DNA of 64,000 bases from Pseudomonas sp. Irchel 3E13 (lineage in GTDB: Bacteria; Pseudomonadota; Gammaproteobacteria; Pseudomonadales; Pseudomonadaceae): the NCBI RefSeq assembly GCF_900187455.1, contig NZ_FYDX01000012.1, positions 156,402 through 220,401 on the forward strand, given 5' to 3'. A program made the translations under genes and the position numbers. Below the pieces are notes generated by a model. It had not been told where the DNA came from, did no database searches, and saw only the letters and a program-made list of their open reading frames with translations. Each line of letters begins with the position of its first letter. Position 1 is the stretch's first letter. Positions 24,319-33,628 of the stretch are shown here, one piece after another.

Positions 24319-26160
24319 TCATTCGTCCACGCGGACTTCTCGGAACATGCCCATTTCCATATGGAACAGTAGGTGGCAGTGGTAGGCCCAACGGCCCAAA
24401 GCATCCGCAGTTACTCGGTAACTTCGTTTTGAGCCTGGAGGCATGTCGATGGTGTGTTTTCGAACCATGAAATTACCGTCCTCATCTTCCAGATCGCTCC
24501 ACATTCCGTGGAGGTGGATGGGGTGAGTCATCATGGTGTCGTTGACCAATGTGATTCGCAGACGCTCGCCATATTTGAGGCGCAGGGGTTCAGCATCGGA
24601 GAATTTAACGCCGTCAAAGGACCAGGAGAACTTCTCCATATGGCCTGTGAGATGCAGTTCGATGGTGCGCCCTGGTTCACGTCCATCTGGATCAATGAAC
24701 GTGCTTCGCAGATCCGCATAGGTCAGGACACGTCGTCCATTGTTGCGCAGGCCGATTCCCGGATCGTCCAACTTAGGCGTTGGACTCATAGTCTGCATGT
24801 CGACCAAGGGGTTATTAGTTTCTGAGGCTGGGTGAGACTGCATGGCGCCGCCCATGTCTCCCATGCTGCCATGGTCCATGCCAGCCATCTTGCTGTGGTC
24901 CATACCGGCCATGCTGCCATGGTCCATCCCAGCCATTTTGCTGTGGTCCATACCGGCCATGCTGCCATGGTCCATCCCAGCCATTTTGCTGTGGTCCATA
25001 CCGGCCATGCTGCCTTGGTCCATTCCAACCATGCTGCCGTGATCCATACCCATATCGCTCATTGAAATGAGAGGGCGAGGATCAACTGCCGGAACTGCAG
25101 CTTGCATACCTTCGCGAACGGCTAAAGTGCCTCTGGAGTAGCCTGTACGATCCATGGATTGAGCAAAAATGGTGTAAGCCTGCTCGCTTTCGGGCTCGAC
25201 GATGACATCGTAGGTTTCGGCAACGGCGATGCGGAACTCGTCGACTGCAACGGGTTTGACATGTTGCCCATCCGCTGCGACTACCGTCATCTTAAGGCCG
25301 GGAATTCGCACATCGAAATACGTCATGGCCGAGCCGTTGATGAAGCGCAGGCGGATTTTTTCGCCCGGCTTGAACACGCCCGTCCAGTTACCGTCCGGGG
25401 CCTGGCCGTTCATCAGGTAGGTGTAGGTGTAGCCACTCACGTCAGCGAGGTCTGTAGGGCTCATTTTCATTTCAGCCCACATTTTCCGATCGGCCACCGC
25501 AGCCGACCATCCCATCTCGCCTACGTCGTTGACGAAGTCGCCCACGGTGCGCTTGTGGTAGTTGTAGTAGTCAGACTGCTTCTTGAGCTTGGACAGAACC
25601 CTGGCAGGATTCTCGTCAGTCCAATCGCTAAGCATGACCACATAATCGCGATCATAGGTGAATGGCTCTGGCTCCTTGGCATCAATGACTAGGGCACCGT
25701 ACACCCCGACCTGCTCCTGGAGTCCAGAGTGGCTGTGGTACCAGTAGGTACCGTTCTGATGGACCTTGAACTTGTACTCATACATGCCATCGGGTGCGAT
25801 GCCATGAAAGCTCAGACCAGGCACACCATCCATGTTCGCCGGCAGGATGATGCCGTGCCAATGGATAGAAGTGTCCTGCTTTAAGCGGTTACGTACTCGG
25901 AGTGTGACAGTGTCTCCTTCACGCCACCGAAGGATCGGCCCCGGCAGCGAACCGTTGATTGCCATGGCTGTGCGAGTTGCTCCGGTGATATTGACCGGCA
26001 ACTCACCGATGTAGAGATCAAAATCGGTGCCTGTCAGAACATTCGGTTGGCCAGGGCTAGTCACAGCCCAGACCGGCGCGCGCCACATGCCCAGTCCACC
26101 CAGTAATCCAGTAGCGGCCAGGCCTTTGACGAAAGATCGTCTCGTGGTTTTGCTTTGCAT
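24319..26160 (-). CDS. copA: Periplasmic multicopper oxidase CopA
   Basis: The N-terminus has a Tat signal ([20 protein letters not shown]). Three cupredoxin domains follow, with the four copper ligand motifs: [22 protein letters not shown] and [12 protein letters not shown]. Between domains 2 and 3 (about 370-445) is an expanded [16 protein letters not shown] array encoded by a 48-base DNA repeat. CopA oxidises or binds Cu(I) in the periplasm. First gene of the operon copA, Met/His protein, copB, cytochrome, small exported protein; a CopR-type box lies about 165 bases upstream. Confidence 0.95.
   Translation of the reverse strand: MQSKTTRRSFVKGLAATGLLGGLGMWRAPVWAVTSPGQPNVLTGTDFDLYIGELPVNITGATRTAMAINGSLPGPILRWREGDTVTLRVRNRLKQDTSIHWHGIILPANMDGVPGLSFHGIAPDGMYEYKFKVHQNGTYWYHSHSGLQEQVGVYGALVIDAKEPEPFTYDRDYVVMLSDWTDENPARVLSKLKKQSDYYNYHKRTVGDFVNDVGEMGWSAAVADRKMWAEMKMSPTDLADVSGYTYTYLMNGQAPDGNWTGVFKPGEKIRLRFINGSAMTYFDVRIPGLKMTVVAADGQHVKPVAVDEFRIAVAETYDVIVEPESEQAYTIFAQSMDRTGYSRGTLAVREGMQAAVPAVDPRPLISMSDMGMDHGSMVGMDQGSMAGMDHSKMAGMDHGSMAGMDHSKMAGMDHGSMAGMDHSKMAGMDHGSMGDMGGAMQSHPASETNNPLVDMQTMSPTPKLDDPGIGLRNNGRRVLTYADLRSTFIDPDGREPGRTIELHLTGHMEKFSWSFDGVKFSDAEPLRLKYGERLRITLVNDTMMTHPIHLHGMWSDLEDEDGNFMVRKHTIDMPPGSKRSYRVTADALGRWAYHCHLLFHMEMGMFREVRVDE
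24890..25033 (-). repeat. Three 48-base tandem repeats inside copA
   Basis: Units start at 24890, 24938 and 24986; the first two are almost identical and the third differs at a few bases. Each encodes 16 residues with two MDH-S/G-x-M copper-binding motifs. Near identity suggests recent expansion. Confidence 0.85.
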
Positions 26161-26321
26161 GCCGTAGTGTCCAGTCAGTCAGATAGTTCGCTGATATCCG
26201 GGTCGCTTGGTCGCAGGCCCGGCTTCCTTGGGGATCCCACAAGTCTTAGGGACTTGCTCGAAAGCGCAAGCCACAGTGGGAGAAAGCGATTTGAAACTGC
26301 CACATAAAAGATTCCCGAGTG

Positions 26322-26339
26322 ATTACATTTCCGTAAGCT
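26322..26339 (-). promoter_or_regulatory. Putative CopR box upstream of copA
   Basis: ATTACATTTCCGTAAGCT, an inverted TTAC-N6-GTAA core. Similar boxes with the same orientation occur before both PtrA-domain genes, matching the known style of Pseudomonas cop boxes. Confidence 0.55.
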
Positions 26340-26343
26340 CGGA

Positions 26344-26550
26344 TCAGCAGTTCTCATGCTGCCCGTGTTTATGGCCCTGGCTTGCCACCGGCGCCTTGTC
26401 GGTCTTCTGCTGTGCGAGCTGATACGCCTCTGTTGCGGTCTGGCGGGCAGCCTCCATTTTCGCAAAGGTACGGTCGCCACCACCTTCAGCCAGAGCGACG
26501 CCGGCCATTCCAAAAGTGATAACCATTACGAGTGCTTTGATCGAGTTCAT
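26344..26550 (-). CDS. PtrA-domain small periplasmic protein, 68 aa
   Basis: A signal peptide (residues 1-21, ending ALA-EGG) is followed by EGGGDRTFAKMEAARQTATEAY, which matches the PtrA N-terminal domain found in copper-inducible Pseudomonas proteins. The tail GHKHGQHENC ends in a Cys and carries His residues suited to copper binding. It is monocistronic, has its own cop-like box about 95 bases upstream, and lies between copA and the second PtrA-domain gene. Confidence 0.75.
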   Translation of the reverse strand: MNSIKALVMVITFGMAGVALAEGGGDRTFAKMEAARQTATEAYQLAQQKTDKAPVASQGHKHGQHENC

Positions 26551-26642
26551 CTGGTGTTCCTCGGCGGATTACTGTGCGGCCCATGGAGTTCAGGCTTAGG
26601 GTCACATTAGCCAGGCTGCGCTTTCAGAAAGCTGAGCTCGGC

Positions 26643-26661
26643 ATTACAGTTTCGTCAGCTT
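26643..26661 (-). promoter_or_regulatory. Putative CopR box upstream of the first PtrA-domain gene
   Basis: ATTACAGTTTCGTCAGCTT, one base off the TTAC-N6-GTAA inverted core, with the same AGCTT tail as the box at 27217. Confidence 0.5.
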
Positions 26662-26740
26662 CATGCGGCCCCCAAAAAACGGCGCCGTGTGGGCGCCGAT
26701 AGGCCAAAGGAGCAGAAGGGGAGCGGCCACGAATCCAGGG

Positions 26741-27100
26741 TTATGGATGACACTCCTTGTCCGCCATCATCAATTTGTGTTCACGAACCATTTGATCGAG
26801 TACGTCATCAACCATCTTGTCGTGTTTCTCCATCCACGCCAGGTGATCTTCTTTGGACATACCCGCTTTGGGGTGATCTTGGTGCAATTGGCCCATCAGG
26901 TCCTGAAGCATGGTCATGTGCTCTTTCATATGCACATGTCGCTGGCCGGGCTCAGCTTTTTCCGCCCTCATCAGAACCGCTTCGGCTTTGTCGCGAAGCT
27001 GCTGCATCCGCTCTATTGCCCGATCGCTCCCACCTTCAGCAAAAACGGCCGACGACAGCAGCATAGATGTAGCCACAAGCAAAAGTCTGATCGATTTCAC
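26741..27100 (-). CDS. PtrA-domain periplasmic protein, 119 aa
   Basis: Read from GTG 27100, nine bases after GGAG, giving the signal peptide KSIRLLLVATSMLLSSAVFA and mature EGGSDRAIERMQQLRDKAEA, the PtrA N-terminal signature. The C-terminal part is helical with many Met and His residues (HVHMKEHMTMLQDLM), suggesting a metal-binding helical bundle. Divergent from copR, with a cop-like box in between. A longer frame upstream exists but lacks a signal sequence at its end. Confidence 0.75.
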   Translation of the reverse strand: MKSIRLLLVATSMLLSSAVFAEGGSDRAIERMQQLRDKAEAVLMRAEKAEPGQRHVHMKEHMTMLQDLMGQLHQDHPKAGMSKEDHLAWMEKHDKMVDDVLDQMVREHKLMMADKECHP

Positions 27101-27216
27101 GGGACTATCTCCATCAGGGGGGTTGAAGCAATTGCTACCGATAACGGCAGGCGTGACTGCATCGCCCGTCTTCAATGACCGTAGACGGCAGGCCCTGACA
27201 GCTGGCTGATACCAAC

Positions 27217-27235
27217 ATTACTTTTACGTCAGCTT
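27217..27235. promoter_or_regulatory. Putative CopR box between the PtrA-domain gene and copR
   Basis: ATTACTTTTACGTCAGCTT; it shares ATTAC-N6-GT and the AGCTT tail with the boxes at 26322 and 26643. Its location in the divergent promoter would let CopR control both itself and the PtrA-domain gene. Confidence 0.5.
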
Positions 27236-27293
27236 CTGGTTAGCTCACTTTTTTGCTGCACACTGGGTGTGTACACCTTTGGAAGCTGAGCAC

Positions 27294-27971
27294 ATGAAAC
27301 TACTCGTAGCTGAGGATGAACCGAAAACCGGTGCTTACTTGCAACAGGGCCTTGCAGAGGCGGGTTTCACTGTTGACCGGGTCCTCACGGGTACCGATGC
27401 CCTTCAACATGCACTCAGCGAAAGCTATGACTTGTTGATACTCGACGTGATGATGCCGGGGCTAGAAGGATGGGAAGTCTTGCGAATGGTCCGCGCAGCC
27501 GGCAAAGACGTCCCCGTATTGTTTCTGACTGCCAGGGATGGTGTGGATGATCGAGTGAAGGGCCTTGAGCTGGGAGCCGATGACTACCTGATCAAACCCT
27601 TCGCTTTCTCAGAACTGCTGGCTCGGGTGCGGACTTTGCTACGCAGGGGCACCAGCACAGCAGCCCAGACCACCATGAAAATGGCGGATCTTGAGGTAGA
27701 CCTCCTCAAACGAAGAGCTACTCGAAGTGGCAAGCGAATCGACCTGACCGCTAAAGAGTTTTCGCTTCTGGAGCTTTTGATGCGCCGGCGCGGTGAAGTG
27801 CTCCCCAAATCTCTGATTGCTTCCCAGGTGTGGGACATGAACTTCGACAGCGACACCAATGTGATCGAGGTGGCTATAAGACGGCTACGGGCAAAGATCG
27901 ATGATGACTTTGCCCCTAAGCTGATACATACCGCTCGGGGAATGGGCTACATGATGGATGCACCGGAGTGA
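27294..27971 (+). CDS. copR: Copper response regulator CopR (OmpR/PhoB family)
   Basis: A 225-aa two-domain regulator. The receiver domain (1-115) has the acidic pair EDE, phospho-acceptor Asp in [10 protein letters not shown] (D51), and [13 protein letters not shown] with the conserved Lys. The C-terminal winged helix (125-220) ends [11 protein letters not shown], as in CopR/CusR. When phosphorylated by CopS it should activate cop promoters. ATG 27294 starts MKLLVAEDE; the next gene overlaps by four bases. Confidence 0.92.
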   Translation: MKLLVAEDEPKTGAYLQQGLAEAGFTVDRVLTGTDALQHALSESYDLLILDVMMPGLEGWEVLRMVRAAGKDVPVLFLTARDGVDDRVKGLELGADDYLIKPFAFSELLARVRTLLRRGTSTAAQTTMKMADLEVDLLKRRATRSGKRIDLTAKEFSLLELLMRRRGEVLPKSLIASQVWDMNFDSDTNVIEVAIRRLRAKIDDDFAPKLIHTARGMGYMMDAPE

Positions 27972-29377
27972 TTTTGACCCGTTCCTCGCTCGTCAAGCGC
28001 CTGACGCTGATGATCATGTTCGCGGTCATCGCTGTTCTTGTGGTCGCAGGCATCAGCTTCAACATGCTGAGCCAGCATCACTTCCGCATGCTCGATGAAC
28101 AAGCGCTGTCTGAAAAGCTGGAGTCAACAAGACACATCCTGTCAATCCAGGCACCTGGAACGGGAATGGAAGAGCTGAGACCACAACTCCGCGCATTGCT
28201 GGGTGCTCATCAGGATCTGACGGCGGAGATTCTGACCTCAGAGGGTGAGGTACTATTTTCAGATCTCAAAGCAGTACAAGTTCCAGATAACTACAAGCGC
28301 GCCGACAAGGAAGAGATGTGGGAATGGCAGGACGAATCCCATAATTTCCGTGGTATCACCACTGACGTTGAGATCCTGGGCCAACCAGCTCCCGGAACCG
28401 TCATGCTGATGCTGGATATCACCAGCCATGCGCACTTCTTCGAAACCCTGCAACGGTGGTTTGCGATTGGTTTGGTTATCAGTGCGTTGGTCAGTGCTGG
28501 TATAGGCTGGCTGGTCGCGAAAAGTGGTCTACGCCCCGTCGAACAGATCACGAAGGTTGCTACGTCCATATCTGCCAGGTCACTTCAAGAGCGCATCCCT
28601 CTGGAGCCTGTACCACTCGAACTGCAAACACTGATCTTGTCCTTCAACGGGATGCTTGCACGCCTGGAAGATGCCTTCGTTCGTCTATCCAATTTCTCAG
28701 CTGATATCGCGCATGAGCTGCGAACACCTGTCAGTAACCTGTTAACGCACACCGAGGTGGTGCTGACCCGGAAGCGCGACGTCGACGCGTATGAAGAAAA
28801 CCTGTATTCAAACCTGGAAGATCTGAAGCGAATGTCACGCATGATCGATGACATGCTCTTCCTCGCCAAGTCAGACAACGGCCTCATCATCCCTGAGCAG
28901 GTTGACATCCAGCTTCATGACCTCGTTTCCAAGTTATTTGAGTACTACCAGCTGCTGGCGGACGATCGAGGCATACGACTCACGCTTCAAGGGAAAGGTA
29001 CTATCTCCGGAGACAGGCTCATGATCGATCGAGCTGTATCCAATATTCTCTCCAATGCCGTGCGATACACACCGGACGGAAGCGAGATCTCGGTAGAAAT
29101 TCAGCAAGCCGCAGACAAAGTAACCCTTACGATCAAAAACGGTGGGGCCACCATTGACCCTCAACACATCAACAAGATTTTTGATCGTTTCTACCGGGCC
29201 GACCCGGCAAGGCGAGAGGGGGGGCCTAACAATGCAGGGCTTGGTCTGGCCATTACCCGTTCCATCGTAAAAGCGCATGATGGAAAAGTCTGGTGCACCT
29301 CGTCCGAAGGGGTTACAGCATTCAATTTCGTTTTTCCTGCAGCGCACCGGACAGTTCACAATCGCTCGCGTCATTAA
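27968..29377 (+). CDS. copS: Copper sensor histidine kinase CopS
   Basis: Starts at a GTG overlapping the copR stop. Two membrane segments (about 12-32 and 160-185) bracket a periplasmic sensor loop; HAMP follows. The H-box is [14 protein letters not shown] with the phosphorylated His; the N-box is [13 protein letters not shown], and the G-box [16 protein letters not shown]. Copper in the periplasm is presumed to trigger autophosphorylation and transfer to CopR. Normal length for CusS/CopS. Confidence 0.92.
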   Translation: MILTRSSLVKRLTLMIMFAVIAVLVVAGISFNMLSQHHFRMLDEQALSEKLESTRHILSIQAPGTGMEELRPQLRALLGAHQDLTAEILTSEGEVLFSDLKAVQVPDNYKRADKEEMWEWQDESHNFRGITTDVEILGQPAPGTVMLMLDITSHAHFFETLQRWFAIGLVISALVSAGIGWLVAKSGLRPVEQITKVATSISARSLQERIPLEPVPLELQTLILSFNGMLARLEDAFVRLSNFSADIAHELRTPVSNLLTHTEVVLTRKRDVDAYEENLYSNLEDLKRMSRMIDDMLFLAKSDNGLIIPEQVDIQLHDLVSKLFEYYQLLADDRGIRLTLQGKGTISGDRLMIDRAVSNILSNAVRYTPDGSEISVEIQQAADKVTLTIKNGGATIDPQHINKIFDRFYRADPARREGGPNNAGLGLAITRSIVKAHDGKVWCTSSEGVTAFNFVFPAAHRTVHNRSRH

Positions 29378-29394
29378 TGCTAAGTCTGCACATC

Positions 29395-29445
29395 CACAGT
29401 GATGTGTGGCTCGGTCTCGAACGTAGAGCTGTGGTTTCGATTCCC
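29395..29445 (+). promoter_or_regulatory. Orphan two-hairpin leader copy N
   Basis: A CCACA-GTGA-TGTGG hairpin, then GGTCTCGAACGTAGAG and CTGTGGTTTCGATTCCCGG resemble the core and second arm of copy E. No credible gene follows for about 180 bases, so this is probably a remnant. Confidence 0.35.
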
Positions 29446-29623
29446 GGTTAAAGATTTCGGCAAGGGAAATTCCCGAATTTGAGCGAGGCCGATGTGCATC
29501 TTATTTTCTTTTTGACTGGCGTGAAGCCTTCGAGCATGTGTGTCGTAAATGGCTCAAAACCTCTAGGCGCGCTGCCAAATGTTGATCTGGAATTGTAAAC
29601 TTTTTCATCAAAATGCCTGATAT

Positions 29624-30394
29624 GTGACGTTAATTCCCACATCAGGTGTAGAAAAATCAGCTATTTTCAATGAGGTGCGGACTTTATTTACAGAATTGGT
29701 CCGCATAAATGCAGTACCAGGGCGGGGCTTTTCCGCCACGCCATTTGAATGCGACAGGAGGCCTGATGCCCCCCCCCCCCCGCACACTGAGTCACCAGAA
29801 CGCTCGCCTACAGCCGATGAGGCGGCGGGTATCGCGTGGTGGAATTGCATTCCCGACGACGAGCGCAGCCAATGGCTTGCCGCGTCAGACACCGAGTCGG
29901 TGGCTAACGCTTGGGCAACACGCAAGGCCGCCCAGGCGCTGGAGCCGGCCGATGCGGCGGTCTATCACAACCACCTCTTCTGGTTCGATAAGCTCGCCGA
30001 ACGGCACCGGGCGGTAGACACTGCTCCGAATGATGTGGACGCCCGTGCGGCGCTGCAGCGCGTGGAGGCGTTACTGGAACTGGAGGCGTCAGAGCGCCAA
30101 TTGCCGCTACGAGCGTGGCACATCGGCGACGATTTTGTGGTCGTCGCACGTTCTGTTGAACAGGCGCTGGCCGTGGTCGAAGCAGAGGGCGCCGAGCTTC
30201 CGGGAGGATGGGCTGATCCGAGGCTGGTGGAAGAGCACATTCCTGATCCTTCGAGCTTGCGGCGTATGAGTTTCGATGATGCGCCGGATGTTATGTTGAC
30301 CTTCGCTGAAATGCTTCCGCGATTCCGTTTTCCCCGGATTATCTGGGTTTGCCCTTTTGACAACACCTGGACCAATCCGGATTACGACGAATAG
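29624..30394 (+). CDS. Hypothetical protein with a C13 homopolymer near its 5' end
   Basis: Unrecognised acidic protein; the region after residue 65 (WWNCIPDDERSQWLAASDTES onward) is convincingly protein-like. The current frame starts at GTG 29624 and reads through thirteen C residues (29769-29781). A better start, ATG 29766 with AGGAGG just upstream, lies immediately before the tract but is out of frame; one more C, or two fewer, would join it to the conserved part. The tract may therefore switch the gene, or reflect a sequencing slip. The N-terminal 48 codons are doubtful. Confidence 0.55.
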   Translation: MTLIPTSGVEKSAIFNEVRTLFTELVRINAVPGRGFSATPFECDRRPDAPPPPHTESPERSPTADEAAGIAWWNCIPDDERSQWLAASDTESVANAWATRKAAQALEPADAAVYHNHLFWFDKLAERHRAVDTAPNDVDARAALQRVEALLELEASERQLPLRAWHIGDDFVVVARSVEQALAVVEAEGAELPGGWADPRLVEEHIPDPSSLRRMSFDDAPDVMLTFAEMLPRFRFPRIIWVCPFDNTWTNPDYDE

Positions 30395-30408
30395 ATGGGA
30401 AATCGACT

Positions 30409-30639
30409 ATGGCTAGCCGCCGTGAGCCCTTCACCCCTTGTAAATTATACATCGACGGTGCAGAAGGCTTGAGCGCCGGCGACTACATCGTCACATCTGG
30501 TGGTTCGGCCTATCTGGTCCAAGCAACTCGGCCCAGTCCGAGCAAGCCTGAACGTTTGTATCTGGATTGTCTGCGCTGGGTATCGGACCAGATACCTGCG
30601 GATGCCAGATGCTATCAACTCAACTGGTACCGCCGTTAG
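30409..30639 (+). CDS. Small hypothetical protein, 76 aa
   Basis: Starts 15 bases after the previous stop with GGGAAA upstream, so probably co-transcribed. Beta-rich, with GAEGLSAGDYIVTSGGSAYLV resembling a small barrel; no family recognised. The 276 bases after it hold no convincing gene. Confidence 0.5.
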   Translation: MASRREPFTPCKLYIDGAEGLSAGDYIVTSGGSAYLVQATRPSPSKPERLYLDCLRWVSDQIPADARCYQLNWYRR

Positions 30640-30915
30640 TAAGGGTGCAGATCCTGCAATGGGTGACGCTCGCTTACAGCCCGAGATCCAGCTATTCGAC
30701 CCAGTATCGAGATCAGTCTGCTACTTGCGCTTCCAGGTGATGCTGGATAATGCCAGTAACAAGTCGGGACTGTGCTCGCAGTTTGGATGTTCAGCCAAAA
30801 GGCCAACGAGTCTTCACTCCAAAGAGCAGCAGCGGTACCCCGGTGAAAAAGCCAACTGATCACCAGCTGACTGGAACGATGCCTAGTCAATGACGATTGA
30901 GTGAAGGAATCTGCG

Positions 30916-31332
30916 ATGAATGCTCACAACCTAATGACCGATGAACTCAAGCATGCGATGCAATGCGACGTGCCGTTCTCCTGGGTGTCCTCCGGCAGCG
31001 TTCAAGAAGGCGCCTTTGGTATCTACTCTCAGGCGGAGTGGGATCAGCGCGCGATCAACCAGCTTTGCGATCTGTGGTCGGCTGCTGGCTACGACCTTGA
31101 AGATGCTGACGCCTTCCAAGTGTGCGCCGCGAAGGTGGTTGGCAGCGTGCGTTTCCACATCACTGATCCGGACGGTACCGGGATGCCCCATCCTGATACC
31201 GCATGCCTGGTTCATGCGTTCGACGCCGAAGACCACGAATTCCTGGAGTTGTACCGCGAGTTCCCGAACCACGCAGCGCTTGAGTTGGCGATGCCGGATC
31301 TGGCCGTTGAGGCTGCTGCAAACCGCTGCTGA
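30916..31332 (+). CDS. Hypothetical protein, 138 aa
   Basis: The ATG at 30916 has GAAGGAA upstream. Acidic, soluble, alpha/beta with three Cys and a central GSVRFHITDPDGTG strand region. No family recognised. It is followed by a clear copy of the two-hairpin leader and the DnaJ-type zinc-finger gene. Confidence 0.6.
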   Translation: MNAHNLMTDELKHAMQCDVPFSWVSSGSVQEGAFGIYSQAEWDQRAINQLCDLWSAAGYDLEDADAFQVCAAKVVGSVRFHITDPDGTGMPHPDTACLVHAFDAEDHEFLELYREFPNHAALELAMPDLAVEAAANRC

Positions 31333-31335
31333 CCA

Positions 31336-31426
31336 ACCCTAGGTTGCAAAAGCCCCGCCTTGAGTGGGGCCGAGGACGTAGAAGCTGTGGCGACTTTCGC
31401 CCCCGCGGAACTGATAGGGAATCGCC
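31336..31426 (+). promoter_or_regulatory. Two-hairpin leader, copy E
   Basis: AAAGCCCC-N8-GGGGC hairpin, then CGAGGACGTAGAAGC, identical to copy C through the GTAGA, a second region GGCGACTTTCGCCCCC able to pair GGCGA with TCGCC, and AGGGA before the ATG at 31427. Confidence 0.65.
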
Positions 31427-31747
31427 ATGAAGAAGTTGAAATGGGTCATCTGCGATTGCTGTGAAGGAAATGGCAAGGTTGAAAATCCAGCGTTCTCGAA
31501 CGGCTTTACTTCCAGTGAATGGCACGACATGCACGACGACGAGCAGGCTAGCTACATGGCAGGCGACTATGACGTTGAGTGCCAGGACTGCAAAGGTTTG
31601 GGTCGCGTACAGGTTCCAAACGTAGCCGCAATGACGTTTGCCGAAAAGCGCCTGCTGGTGGTCGAGCGCCGCGAAAGTCGGGAGGAAGCTCGCTTGGATG
31701 CTGAAATCGATGCTGAGTTGGCCGCAGAGCGCCATTTCGGCTGTTAA
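31427..31747 (+). CDS. DnaJ-type zinc-finger small protein, 106 aa
   Basis: Two CxxCxGxG motifs, CDCCEGNGKV (residues 9-18) and CQDCKGLGRV (about 52-61), match half of a DnaJ central zinc-binding domain and would hold one zinc ion. The C-terminal third is a charged helix. No J-domain is present, so it is not a chaperone cofactor of the usual type; such mini zinc fingers are common in phage and plasmid DNA. Directly downstream of leader copy E. Confidence 0.7.
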   Translation: MKKLKWVICDCCEGNGKVENPAFSNGFTSSEWHDMHDDEQASYMAGDYDVECQDCKGLGRVQVPNVAAMTFAEKRLLVVERRESREEARLDAEIDAELAAERHFGC

Positions 31748-31805
31748 ACCAGGACCTGCTCGGTTCGCCGGGGCCTCTGAAGCCCAATCCCAGGAGCACC
31801 ACCGC

Positions 31806-32540
31806 ATGCAAGAGATACCGATACTGTTCAACGGGCCGATGGCCAAGGCAGTCCTTGACGGCCGCAAGACCGTGACCCGCCGCCTGGTCAAGGGTGGCCA
31901 GATTCCGCACCTCAGTCCCATCGAAAGTGAATGGCCCTGGACAGCTGTGGCCCAATACGACCCTCGCTACGGATTCGTCGTCTCCGCACGCACTGAGCAG
32001 GAATGCGCCGAACTGCTGGGTATTCACGGCGAGTCCCCCTATGGACGCCCGGGCGATCGGCTGTGGGGTCGCGAAGCCTGGGCGGCTGATCAGCAGTTGG
32101 ACGGCGTGGCACCCCGCGACATGAGTCACGGCGAACCGATCGTCTACCTGGCCGATAATGCGCTACGGCAGACTGGCTGCGCGATGATTACCAAGGGCAA
32201 GACGCGGCCCTCAATTCACATGCCACGCTGGGCGTCACGCATCGAGCTGGAGGTCACCGAGCGACGCATCGAGCGCCTGCAGGCGATCACCGAGGACCAG
32301 GCCATCGCCGAGGGCCTGGTCGTCACCGGCGAAGTTAATGGCCGGGTGCTCTACAGCGCAAGCACGCCGGCGCCAATTCCGGCCGGCACACAGCAGGTTT
32401 TCACGCCGTCCGGTACCGACGCGATTAGCGCGTTTCGGCAGCTGTGGGAATCCACCGGCGGCGACTGGGCGAGCAATCCGTGGGTATGGGTTGTTGAGTT
32501 CAAGCGGGTTGAGGCGGCTTCGGGGAGAGTGGCAGCATGA
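31806..32540 (+). CDS. ASCH/phage-like morphogenetic protein homologue, 244 aa
   Basis: ATG 31806 follows CAGGAG. The opening IPILFNGPMAKAVLDGRKTVTRR matches the N-terminus of phage proteins often called hypothetical morphogenetic protein, with an ASCH-like (PUA-related) fold: GRPGDRLWGREAW and later PSIHMPRWASRIELEV. ASCH domains are thought to bind RNA or modified nucleotides. The neighbouring 89-aa gene overlaps by ATGA. Origin by transfer from a prophage is likely. Confidence 0.65.
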   Translation: MQEIPILFNGPMAKAVLDGRKTVTRRLVKGGQIPHLSPIESEWPWTAVAQYDPRYGFVVSARTEQECAELLGIHGESPYGRPGDRLWGREAWAADQQLDGVAPRDMSHGEPIVYLADNALRQTGCAMITKGKTRPSIHMPRWASRIELEVTERRIERLQAITEDQAIAEGLVVTGEVNGRVLYSASTPAPIPAGTQQVFTPSGTDAISAFRQLWESTGGDWASNPWVWVVEFKRVEAASGRVAA

Positions 32541-32806
32541 CCGGGAAAACTTTCTACGCTCGACGTGTCCAGGTCGACCAGGGTGACCCGCGGATCTGGC
32601 CGCCCGGCGAAGCCGTGGTGCTGGCCAGCGACTACAACGCCCTGCTAGCCGAGGTCGAGGCACTGCGCGCTGATGCCGCTCGGCACCGGTATCTGCGCGA
32701 TATCGTCGGCCTACGTTACAAGCGGCCCGGGGTGCCGATCGCACACAGCGCCGAAGCGAGCGACCAACTGATCGATGCCGATCGACTGCAGGCGCCGCCG
32801 GCGTGA
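32537..32806 (+). CDS. Phage-like hypothetical protein, 89 aa
   Basis: Overlaps the ASCH-like gene by four bases. The sequence ALLAEVEALRADAARHRYLRD is the typical helical segment of small phage early-region proteins. Function unknown. Confidence 0.55.
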   Translation: MTGKTFYARRVQVDQGDPRIWPPGEAVVLASDYNALLAEVEALRADAARHRYLRDIVGLRYKRPGVPIAHSAEASDQLIDADRLQAPPA

Positions 32807-32948
32807 TCGAGCGCGGTTTCGCCGCCGTGGTCCAGGTCGTGCGCGCGGCGGAATTTCCGGTAACCATAATGGCCCGGCCCGGGTGGACCGCTTTTCATCA
32901 TGAGATGGTGAGGCTTGGCGAATTCGGCGTTTCTGGAATGCATGGTAC

Positions 32949-33005
32949 CGCCCAAGCCATGCCTCTGCTGGGCAGCAGTAGCGGGGTGCGAGTTTCGCGT
33001 CTGCC
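32949..33005 (+). promoter_or_regulatory. Orphan two-hairpin leader copy J
   Basis: GCCCAAGCCATGCCTCTGCTGGGC is followed by AGCAGTAGCGGGG and a second wobble-rich hairpin TGCGA-GTT-TCGCG. It resembles copies A and B but is not followed by a convincing gene. The surrounding 32807-33318 stretch (512 bases) otherwise shows only short overlapping frames. Confidence 0.4.
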
Positions 33006-33318
33006 ACCGACCTTGACCCAGCCCAAAACATCGCCGCCGAATTCAGCGAGCAGCAACCATTCAGCTAACACGTCCAGTAACGGGTCAGAGAGGATCCCTG
33101 TCCTCGACAAGCAAACCTGGACCTGGACACTCAGCTGACAAATGTCGCCCCTGCCCCCTACCCTTGCGAGCCTTTGCCCACTTGGGTACCACTCATCGCC
33201 GACTTGCACTTTTTTTGCCTTCGGTAACATCACCCTCATCGAACAGTCCCGGGCGTCGGGACTACGTCAGCGCCAGGGTGCTAATCAAGCGCCCGTGAAC
33301 CTGCAGGAATGCGCCAGC

Positions 33319-33603
33319 ATGCTCAATCTGAAATCAGCAATTTGCCCGGGGTGCGCTCAGGCCCTACCAGTCGAAAACACTGGCTGCACCAGTTGTGGCT
33401 ATGAGGACTATGTTGCCGGCCGCATTCTGACTCTTGAGGAGATCATCAAGCTGCCGATCGACGATCAGCAGCGGGCGTTCAACGATGCCTCGCCAGCCTT
33501 CATTGCGGCGGTTGTCCAGGCGGCACAACAATCTCGAGATGAATCGCCAATGGTCGCGAGCGGAACAACCATGGATCTGGCCCCAGACACCGATATCGAC
33601 TGA
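33319..33603 (+). CDS. Small zinc-ribbon protein, 94 aa
   Basis: The ATG at 33319 with AGGA upstream gives MLNLKSAICPGCAQALP and then CTSCGYE: two CxxC pairs about 15 residues apart, a zinc ribbon. The rest is helical. No other motif. The longer frame upstream is not protein-like. Confidence 0.55.
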   Translation: MLNLKSAICPGCAQALPVENTGCTSCGYEDYVAGRILTLEEIIKLPIDDQQRAFNDASPAFIAAVVQAAQQSRDESPMVASGTTMDLAPDTDID

Positions 33604-33628
33604 TCGACCAAGTTGCCGCCGGCACACA

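Noticed and set aside
24832-25065. Plus-strand frames with [18 protein letters not shown] repeats
   Set aside because: They are the antisense of the copA 48-base repeats and not a gene.
29420-29445. Segment resembling a tRNA T-arm (GGTTTCGATTCCCGG)
   Set aside because: No acceptor stem, anticodon arm or D-arm can be folded around it; it fits better as the second arm of a leader copy.
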